Shown piece by piece: positions 1 through 4,590 of a stretch of 5,404 bases of DNA. The stretch is taken from NCBI GenBank assembly GCA_021782525.1, contig JAJXUY010000133.1, positions 1 to 5,404 on the forward strand. Direction: 5' to 3'. The notes below the pieces were generated by a model. It was not told the origin of the DNA. It made no database searches and saw nothing but the letters and a program-made list of their open reading frames with translations. Source of the DNA: Acidobacteriota bacterium (lineage in GTDB: Bacteria > Acidobacteriota > Thermoanaerobaculia > Thermoanaerobaculales > Thermoanaerobaculaceae). The stretch's first letter is position 1. Every line of letters starts with the position of its first letter. Made by a program: the position numbers and the translations under genes.

Positions 1-948
1 GGTCGTCTGCCCGAGCTTGAAGCGGGCGTAGATCTGCTGCGCGATCGCCGCCAGGCGCAGGAGGCCGTAGACGTAGTAGTAGGTGAAGTCGCCGATTTCC
101 CGGCCGGCGCGCGCGGCGTACCGCGCGACGACCTCGTCCCGGGTCAACATCCCCGGCACCGTGGTCGGCTGCGTGCGGATCGCCCGCATTTCCGCAGGGT
201 CGTCGCGCTCGACCCAGTACGCGAGCGAGGCGCCGAGGTCCATCAGCGGATCGCCGATCGTCGCCATCTCCCAGTCGAGGACGCCGACGATGCGCGTGAC
301 GTCGTCCGGGGCGACGACCACGTTGTCGAACTTGAAGTCGTTGTGGACGAGGCACGCCCCGGACTCGGCCGGCAGGTGCTCCTGCAGCCAGGCGATGATG
401 CGCTCGCAGCGGGGCACGTCGTCGGTGCGCGCCGCGCGGTAACGCTCGGCCCAGCCCTCGATCTGGCGCCGCACGTACCCCTGCGCCTTGCCGAGGCCCG
501 CGAGGCCGGTCGTCTCGAGATCGAGGCGGTGGAGGTCGGCGTGCAGGTCGACCAGCCTCTCGCACAGCGTCCGCGCCTGCGCCGGGGAGACCGGCTCGGG
601 CAGGTCGCGGCCGATCGGTCGGCCTTCCAGGAACTCCATCACGAAGAACGGGGTGCCGAGGACGCTGGCGTCCTCCCCGACCGCGATCACCCGCGGCGCC
701 AACGGGAAGTGAGGACGGACCGCGGTGAGCACGCGCGCCTCGCGGACCATGTCGTGGGCCGTCGCGGCCTTCTTGCCCGGTGGTGCGCGCCGCACCACCA
801 GCGCTCGGTCGCCGGCGCGCAGCAGCGCGGTGAGGTTCGAGACCCCGCCCGAGAACGGCTGCAGCGTGACGCGCGCGGGATCCGCGAACGCCGGCTCGAC
901 GCCGGCGAGGAAGCGGCACAGGGCCGTCAGGTCAAACAGCTCTGCCAT
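1..948 (-). CDS. Phosphotransferase family protein (APH fold, ACAD10/11 N-domain type), 3'-truncated by window edge
   Basis: Reverse-strand reading frame of 316 residues, open from the start codon to the window edge, so the C-terminus (probably a few dozen residues) is missing. It has the small-molecule kinase fold of aminoglycoside phosphotransferases. A glycine-rich loop SGGVSN lies near residues 33-38 and a lysine/arginine-rich strand VVRRAPPGKK at 51-60. The linker FFVMEFLEGRPI is at 101-112. The catalytic-loop (Brenner) motif HNDFKFDN is at 202-209, with Asp204 the presumed base. The metal-binding motif LDWEMATIGDP is at 224-234. These motifs match the COG3173-type family related to the kinase domain of ACAD10/ACAD11, which acts on hydroxyacyl-CoA in animals. 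The bacterial substrate is unknown, and a drug-resistance role is not implied. The start at 948 is chosen because TCGGAG (955-960, minus) lies 6 nt upstream. An in-frame ATG at 954 would touch that site. The gene is divergent from the OmpA gene. No acyl-CoA dehydrogenase partner is visible. The family call is firm; the substrate is not. Confidence 0.92.
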   Translation of the reverse strand, partial: MAELFDLTALCRFLAGVEPAFADPARVTLQPFSGGVSNLTALLRAGDRALVVRRAPPGKKAATAHDMVREARVLTAVRPHFPLAPRVIAVGEDASVLGTPFFVMEFLEGRPIGRDLPEPVSPAQARTLCERLVDLHADLHRLDLETTGLAGLGKAQGYVRRQIEGWAERYRAARTDDVPRCERIIAWLQEHLPAESGACLVHNDFKFDNVVVAPDDVTRIVGVLDWEMATIGDPLMDLGASLAYWVERDDPAEMRAIRTQPTTVPGMLTRDEVVARYAARAGREIGDFTYYYVYGLLRLAAIAQQIYARFKLGQTT

Positions 949-1069
949 GCGCATCTCCGATCGAGCGGGCTGACTCCCTCGAACAGCCGAGCGACCATCG
1001 TACAGCGCCTCGAAGGAACGTGGGCCCGACCGCCCTCCCGGACGCCGGGCGGCCGGCCGACGCCGTGCC

Positions 1070-1097
1070 TTGACACCGCGATCGGCGGCCCTACACT
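1070..1097 (+). promoter_or_regulatory. Sigma-70-type promoter for the OmpA-family gene
   Basis: A perfect -35 hexamer TTGACA (1070-1075) is followed by a 16-bp spacer and TACACT (1092-1097; 4 of 6 matches to TATAAT, including the first two T-A and the last T). Transcription would begin near 1104, giving a leader of about 125 nt before the ATG at 1229. It stands out in an otherwise GC-rich divergent intergenic region. No comparably good promoter is visible for the reverse-strand gene starting at 948. The call rests on sequence match only. Confidence 0.7.
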
Positions 1098-1133
1098 GAA
1101 TTGAGATGAATCCATTCCGCCCCATCCCAATGT

Positions 1134-1205
1134 TGGTCCACGGACCACGAACGGTCTCGCTGGCGTCCTCGTCGCGAGACCCCGATCGGCGCACCAAGGC
1201 GCCGG
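1134..1205 (+). promoter_or_regulatory. Tandem inverted repeats in the OmpA gene leader
   Basis: Three consecutive inverted repeats fall between the predicted transcription start and the ribosome-binding site. The first is TGGTCC (1134-1139) with GGACCA (1142-1147), separated by 2 nt; it is too tight for a full hairpin and may be an operator-like palindrome. The second is GGTCTCGC (1153-1160) with GCGAGACC (1174-1181), a perfect 8-bp stem with a 13-nt loop. The third is CGGCGC (1187-1192) with GCGCCG (1199-1204), a 6-bp stem with a 6-nt loop, ending 11 nt before the Shine-Dalgarno. They could fold in the mRNA leader or bind a regulator. In GC-rich DNA short stems arise by chance; the 8-bp stem is the best supported. 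Confidence 0.4.
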
Positions 1206-1215
1206 CCGCGCCACC

Positions 1216-1221
1216 AAGGAG
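1216..1221 (+). promoter_or_regulatory. Ribosome-binding site fixing the OmpA gene start
   Basis: AAGGAG lies 7 nt before the ATG at 1229. It decides between that start and an in-frame ATG at 1106. The upstream start lies at the predicted transcription start and would place 41 residues ahead of the signal peptide. Confidence 0.85.
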
Positions 1222-1228
1222 ACGAACG

Positions 1229-2059
1229 ATGAAAGCCACCGCCGCTCTCGCCGCGATTCTGCTCGCCCTCTCCGCCCACGCCGCACCGCCGCTGCAGAAG
1301 GACGTGACGGGGTGCAAGGACCACCCGCTGTTCAACCGGATGCCGACCTACTGGATCCACAGCTGCAAGACACAGGAGTTCGACGCGTACGAGTTCATCG
1401 TCGGCAAGGGCCAGAAGGAGCGGGTCGAGGGCCGGCTGTGGACGATCTCCTACTACCCGCAGTCGAGCGCGACGAGCAAGCCGAGCGAGCTGCAGATCCT
1501 GCGCAACTTCGAGGCCGCCGTCGCGAAGGCCGGGGGCCGGAGTCTGTACGCCGAGAAGAGCCGCGAGACGTTCCGTCTCAACGCCGGAGGGAAGGACATC
1601 TGGGTCGCCCTGTCGGCCGAGTTCACCGGCAAGTACGGCCTCACCATCGTCGAGCGCGCCGCGATGGCGCAGGCGATCGAGGCCGACGCCGCGGCGTTCG
1701 CGAACGACCTGAGCACGACCGGGCACGCGGCGGTGTACGGGATCTACTTCGACACCAACAAGGCCGAGATCAAGCCCGAGTCGGCGCAGGCGATCGGCGA
1801 GATCGCGAAGCTGCTGCAGCGCGACCCCGGGCTCAAGTTGTACGTCGTCGGGCACACCGACGGCACCGGCGGCGTCGACAGCAACCTGCGGTTGTCGCAG
1901 GACCGCGCCCAGGCCGTGATCCAGGCGCTTCTTACCGGTCACGGGATCGCGCCGGCGCGCCTGCGCCCGTTCGGCAACGGCCCGTTCGCGCCGGTCGCGA
2001 CGAACGCCACCGAGGAGGGGCGCGCCAAGAACCGCCGCGTCGAGCTGGTCAAGCAGTAA
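1229..2059 (+). CDS. OmpA-family outer-membrane/periplasmic protein with peptidoglycan-binding C-domain
   Basis: A 276-residue exported protein. Residues 1-18 form a Sec signal peptide: a Lys at position 2, a hydrophobic Ala/Leu core, and a signal peptidase I site AHA|AP. There is no lipobox. Residues 25-160 form a poorly characterised N-domain (DVTGCKDHPLFNR, then a segment beginning YEFIVGKG). It has no obvious beta-barrel repeat and contains the protein's only two cysteines (Cys29, Cys46), which could form a disulfide. The C-terminal OmpA-like domain begins near 165. It shows YFDTNKAEIKPES (173-185), VVGHTDGTGG (206-215) and NLRLSQDRAQ (219-228), and ends with EEGRAKNRRVELV. Asp211 and Arg226 correspond to the family residues that hold diaminopimelate of peptidoglycan. 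The protein probably tethers the envelope to the cell wall. It is shorter than barrel-bearing OmpA, and proteins with this N-domain plus OmpA domain are common in delta-proteobacteria-like genomes. It has its own promoter upstream. The NMO-like gene follows after 107 bp on the same strand. Confidence 0.93.
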   Translation: MKATAALAAILLALSAHAAPPLQKDVTGCKDHPLFNRMPTYWIHSCKTQEFDAYEFIVGKGQKERVEGRLWTISYYPQSSATSKPSELQILRNFEAAVAKAGGRSLYAEKSRETFRLNAGGKDIWVALSAEFTGKYGLTIVERAAMAQAIEADAAAFANDLSTTGHAAVYGIYFDTNKAEIKPESAQAIGEIAKLLQRDPGLKLYVVGHTDGTGGVDSNLRLSQDRAQAVIQALLTGHGIAPARLRPFGNGPFAPVATNATEEGRAKNRRVELVKQ

Positions 2060-2154
2060 GGCGGGGGCGAGCCAGTTCCCAACCTGACGCGGCCATCGTT
2101 GGGCGTGTCGAGCTGGGGCCTGACGTCCCCGACCAGGATGCGACGGCCGCCGCA

Positions 2155-2162
2155 GGGGAGGG
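2155..2162 (+). promoter_or_regulatory. Ribosome-binding site supporting a GTG start
   Basis: GGGGAGGG (core GGAGG 2157-2161) sits 5 nt before GTG at 2167. No in-frame ATG exists until codon 21, which would remove the conserved N-terminal strand. The out-of-frame ATG at 2138 is not an alternative. Confidence 0.8.
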
Positions 2163-2166
2163 ATGC

Positions 2167-3135
2167 GTGTTCACGACGAGGTTGACTGAGTTGCTGGGGA
2201 TCGAGCTTCCCATTGTGGGGGGCACGATGATGGACCTGTCGACGGCGCCGTTCGTGGCCGCGATCTCGAGCGCCGGGGCTCTGGGCGTCATCGCGTCCGC
2301 GATCTACCGCGAAGAAGGGCGATTCCGCGACGACCTCAAGGCGGTGCAGGACACCACCGACAAGCCGTTCGCGGTCAACATCAACCTGTTCCCGGCGATG
2401 AAGAAGCTCGACAACCTCCGCTACCTCGAGATCATGGCCGAGGAGGGGGTACGCATCGTGGAGACGTCGGGGTTCACGCCCCCCGAGGAGCTGGTGACGC
2501 GCATCAAGCAGCACGGCATGACCTGGATGCACAAGTGCGTCGGGGTGCGTTACGCGCAGAAGGCCGAGAAGATGGGGGCCGACGCGGTGACCGTGGTCGG
2601 CTACGAGAACGGCGGCGCCACCGGCAACCTCAACGTGACCACCCTGGTGCTCGTGCCGTCGACCGTAGGGGCGGTGCGGATCCCGGTGATCGGCGGCGGC
2701 GGCGTCGTCGACGGCCGCACGCTCCTGGCCGTGCTGAGCCTCGGCGCCGTGGGGGCGATCGTGGGCACGCGCCTGATGTTGACCGACGAGTGCCCGATCC
2801 ACCCCGACCTGAAGGGGGCGCTCCTGGCGGCGACGGAGCTCGACACCGACGTCGTGATGCGGTCCGTCGGGTTCGCGCACCGCATCTGGATGAACGACCC
2901 GGCGCGCCGGGTGGCCGAAATCGAGGCACGGAACGGCGGAATCGAGGAGCTCTACCCGCTGGTCTCGGGCGAGGCAGCGCGGCGGATGTACGAGACGGGC
3001 GACCTGCAGGCGGGAACGGTTTCGTGCTCGCAGGGGATCGGCCTGATTCACGAGATCAAGCCTGTCCGGGAGGTTCTGCGTGAGATGGTGGCCGAAGCCG
3101 CCGCCGTCCACGCTCGCCTGCAGCTTTCGCTGTAG
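2167..3135 (+). CDS. Nitronate monooxygenase-like FMN-binding TIM-barrel protein
   Basis: 322 residues from a GTG start, a typical length for the nitronate monooxygenase (2-nitropropane dioxygenase)/FabK superfamily. Family features in order are RLTELLGIELPIVGGTMM (5-22; the usual LGI-PI-GGM strand contacting FMN), SAGALGVIAS (35-44), GADAVTVVGYENGGATG (137-153), VPSTVGAV (163-170), the phosphate-binding loop PVIGGGGVVDGR (173-184) and GAIVGTRLMLTDECPIHP (196-213). Classical NMO and FabK carry a catalytic His in E-x-GGH; here the position after GG (148-150 ENGG) is Ala151, so the standard base is absent. The product is a flavoprotein oxidoreductase, probably cytoplasmic. Oxidation of alkyl nitronates should not be assumed, because relatives include NADH:quinone reductases and enoyl-ACP reductases. 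It could be co-transcribed with the upstream OmpA gene (107-bp gap), since no good promoter of its own is visible. Confidence 0.9.
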   Translation: MFTTRLTELLGIELPIVGGTMMDLSTAPFVAAISSAGALGVIASAIYREEGRFRDDLKAVQDTTDKPFAVNINLFPAMKKLDNLRYLEIMAEEGVRIVETSGFTPPEELVTRIKQHGMTWMHKCVGVRYAQKAEKMGADAVTVVGYENGGATGNLNVTTLVLVPSTVGAVRIPVIGGGGVVDGRTLLAVLSLGAVGAIVGTRLMLTDECPIHPDLKGALLAATELDTDVVMRSVGFAHRIWMNDPARRVAEIEARNGGIEELYPLVSGEAARRMYETGDLQAGTVSCSQGIGLIHEIKPVREVLREMVAEAAAVHARLQLSL

Positions 3136-3267
3136 TCGGCGCGGCGGCGGAAAGCCGTGGGGCTCGGCCGTGTCTGGCGAACTACGCCATTGGGAAGCTT
3201 CGGTGAGGATGGGCTTGAGCGCCTGTCCGAGAACCCGCGGATCCACGAACCGACGCAGCGATGGCGC

Positions 3268-3295
3268 TTGACAACGGCTCTGTCCACCGTATTCT
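3268..3295 (+). promoter_or_regulatory. Sigma-70-type promoter for the DHS-like gene
   Basis: TTGACA (3268-3273, perfect -35), a 16-bp spacer, then TATTCT (3290-3295, 4 of 6 matches to TATAAT). The predicted transcription start is near 3302, giving a leader of only about 20 nt before ATG 3322. This has the same geometry as the OmpA gene promoter. It implies that the DHS-like gene is transcribed independently of the NMO-like gene and that the far upstream GTG at 3157 is not the start. Confidence 0.7.
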
Positions 3296-3308
3296 CCATT
3301 TTGGTAGC

Positions 3309-3313
3309 GAGGA
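3309..3313 (+). promoter_or_regulatory. Ribosome-binding site fixing the DHS-like gene start
   Basis: GAGGA lies 8 nt before ATG 3322. It supports this start over the in-frame GTG at 3157, which would place 55 non-conserved residues in front and lies upstream of the predicted promoter. Confidence 0.75.
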
Positions 3314-3321
3314 AGATCGAA

Positions 3322-4422
3322 ATGCCTGAAGCCCAGCGCTCAACTCCGCAGCGGCGGCCGCGATCCGGCTCGAGGCCGCGGGCGGCGTCCGCCGCGAGTG
3401 GTGGCCTGCCCGTGCTCGAGTTCGTGCTCGCCAACTACACGAACTTCAACGCGCGGGCGACGCGCGACGCGCTGGTGGCGTACTGGCGACACATCGAGGG
3501 TGGCGGGAAGATGTTCTGGGCCGTGGCCGGGGCGATGTCGTCGGCGCAGCTCGGCATCACGCTCGCCCCGGCGATCCGGGCGGGGCTGATCCACGGACTC
3601 TCGGTGACCGGGGCCAACCTGGAGGAGTCGCTCTTCCGGCTCGTTGCGCACCACAGTTACCAGGACTTCCCCGACTACCGCTACTTCCGCAAGCAGGACG
3701 ACGCCAAGATCCTCGCCGACCGCATGCGCCGGGTGACCGACACCAGCATCCCCGAGGACGAGGCGTTCCGGGTCGTCGAGAAGATCATCGTCCCGATGTG
3801 GAGGCGCGCAACGGCGGGGGGTGAGCGCCGGTTCTGGCACGAGTACTTCTACGAGCTCATCCAGGCGATCGACAAGAAGAAGCACGAGGGCGACCCCGAC
3901 GCCTGCTGGCTCCTCGCCGCGGCGCGGGCCAACCTGCCCATCGTCGTCCCCGGGCACGAGGACTCGACGTTCGGGAACATCTTCGCCTCCTACGTGAAGT
4001 CGGGGGAGGTGAGCGCCGCCATCGTCAAGTCCGGCATCGAGTACATGGCCGACTTCTACGACCGCTACCGCGAGCTGTCCAAGGGCCCCGGCGTCGGCTT
4101 CTTCCAGATCGGCGGCGGCATCGCCGGCGACTTCCCGATCTGCGTCGTGCCCTCGATCAAGTACGACCTCCGGCAACGGGTGAAGCCGTGGGCGTACTTC
4201 TGCCAGATCAGCGACTCGACGACATCGTACGGCTCGTACTCCGGGGCGACGCCGAACGAGAAAATCACCTGGGACAAGCTCACGGAGCGCACGCCGATGT
4301 TCGTCATCGAGTCGGACGCGACGATCGTCGCCCCGATCATCCTGACCGCCCTTCTCGAGTGCCGACGCGATCCCGCAGCCGCCCGGAAGCTCATCGCTGC
4401 GGTACCTGGTACCTCATTTTAA
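3322..4422 (+). CDS. Deoxyhypusine synthase-like protein (bacterial DHS/homospermidine synthase superfamily)
   Basis: 366 residues. The fold is the NAD-dependent aminobutyl-transferase family that makes deoxyhypusine on eIF5A in eukaryotes and archaea. Bacteria lack eIF5A, so bacterial members probably act in polyamine chemistry such as homospermidine formation; that role is inferred here. Residues 4-27 are a basic, Ser/Arg/Ala-rich tail. The NAD-fold motifs are GAMSSAQLG (70-78), VTGANLEE (95-102), PGHEDSTFGN (210-219) and FFQIGGGIAGDFPI (260-273). The C-terminal active-site block is SYGSYSGATPNEKITWDKL (302-320), then ESDATIVAP (330-338). By hand alignment to human DHS, Trp317, Lys319, Glu313 and Asp332 match Trp327, the catalytic Lys329, Glu323 and Asp342. 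His288, Asp313 and Asp316 are replaced by Asp270, Tyr303 and Tyr306. The last residues, AVPGTSF and the TAA stop, lie in the left arm of the inverted-repeat element. No polyamine gene is adjacent. Family membership is certain; the reaction is not. Confidence 0.93.
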   Translation: MPEAQRSTPQRRPRSGSRPRAASAASGGLPVLEFVLANYTNFNARATRDALVAYWRHIEGGGKMFWAVAGAMSSAQLGITLAPAIRAGLIHGLSVTGANLEESLFRLVAHHSYQDFPDYRYFRKQDDAKILADRMRRVTDTSIPEDEAFRVVEKIIVPMWRRATAGGERRFWHEYFYELIQAIDKKKHEGDPDACWLLAAARANLPIVVPGHEDSTFGNIFASYVKSGEVSAAIVKSGIEYMADFYDRYRELSKGPGVGFFQIGGGIAGDFPICVVPSIKYDLRQRVKPWAYFCQISDSTTSYGSYSGATPNEKITWDKLTERTPMFVIESDATIVAPIILTALLECRRDPAAARKLIAAVPGTSF

Positions 4423-4590
4423 CGTTTTTACAGGCAACCATCATCACCCCGAATTTGTCGCGGAACACATGTCGATGTAGAGTGTTCGAGCATTCTCACG
4501 GCCGCCTGATCGACCGCGGCGGCCGCTTCTCGATTTGGTGACCGAGATCTCCTAGCGACAAAATGCACTTATATGGTACCTGGTACCGCA
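4398..4590. repeat. 193-bp MITE-like or palindromic element with GGTACC-doublet inverted ends
   Basis: The left arm is TGCGGTACCTGGTACC (4398-4413). The right arm, read on the minus strand from 4590 to 4575, is TGCGGTACCAGGTACC. The arms match at 15 of 16 positions and differ only at the central unpaired T/A. Each arm is itself a doubled GGTACC palindrome able to form a 5-bp stem with a CTG or CAG loop. The interior is more AT-rich at its edges (TCATTTTAACGTTTTT on the left) and contains a GC-rich hairpin at 4499-4525. No convincing open reading frame of its own and no clear target-site duplication are seen. Both convergent genes end inside the arms with the encoded peptide AVPGT and a stop at once after. 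A small non-autonomous mobile element or dispersed intergenic repeat is the favoured reading; a bidirectional terminator is the alternative. Confidence 0.6.
4499..4525. repeat. Hairpin inside the intergenic element
   Basis: CGGCCGCC (4499-4506) and GGCGGCCG (4518-4525) form a perfect 8-bp stem with an 11-nt loop. No T-run follows on either strand, so it is not a classical intrinsic terminator. It is a structural part of the element at 4398-4590. Confidence 0.5.

Noticed and set aside
1..948. Aminoglycoside resistance gene
   Set aside because: The motifs fit the broad ACAD10/11-like phosphotransferase family (HNDFKFDN, LDWEMATIGDP) rather than dedicated aminoglycoside-modifying enzymes, and there is no resistance context.
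343..1104. 253-codon plus-strand frame opposite the phosphotransferase
   Set aside because: The reverse strand carries intact kinase motifs; this frame has none.
1091..1942. 283-codon minus-strand frame opposite the OmpA-family gene
   Set aside because: Shadow of the OmpA gene, with no motifs and no ribosome-binding site in a sensible place.
2078..2103. CCCAAC/GTTGGG inverted repeat after the OmpA gene as a terminator
   Set aside because: Only 6 bp with a 14-nt loop and no following T-run; too weak to call.
1312..3135. Continuous 607-codon frame that looks like an N-terminal extension of the NMO-like protein
   Set aside because: The first part is the OmpA gene read out of frame and is Arg-rich nonsense. 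The NMO homology begins at the GTG at 2167, which has a strong ribosome-binding site.
3175..3189. TGGCG/CGCCA hairpin after the NMO-like gene as a terminator
   Set aside because: 5-bp stem, no T-tract; likely chance in GC-rich DNA.
1939..3246. 435-codon open frame on the minus strand opposite the NMO-like gene
   Set aside because: It is antisense to a clear conserved flavoprotein gene. Its translation is Arg/His/Pro/Asp-rich with no recognisable fold, as expected from a high-GC shadow frame.
4188..4541. 117-codon plus-strand frame running from the DHS-like gene into the element
   Set aside because: It overlaps the conserved active-site block of the DHS-like gene in another frame and continues into repeat sequence. 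No family features are seen.
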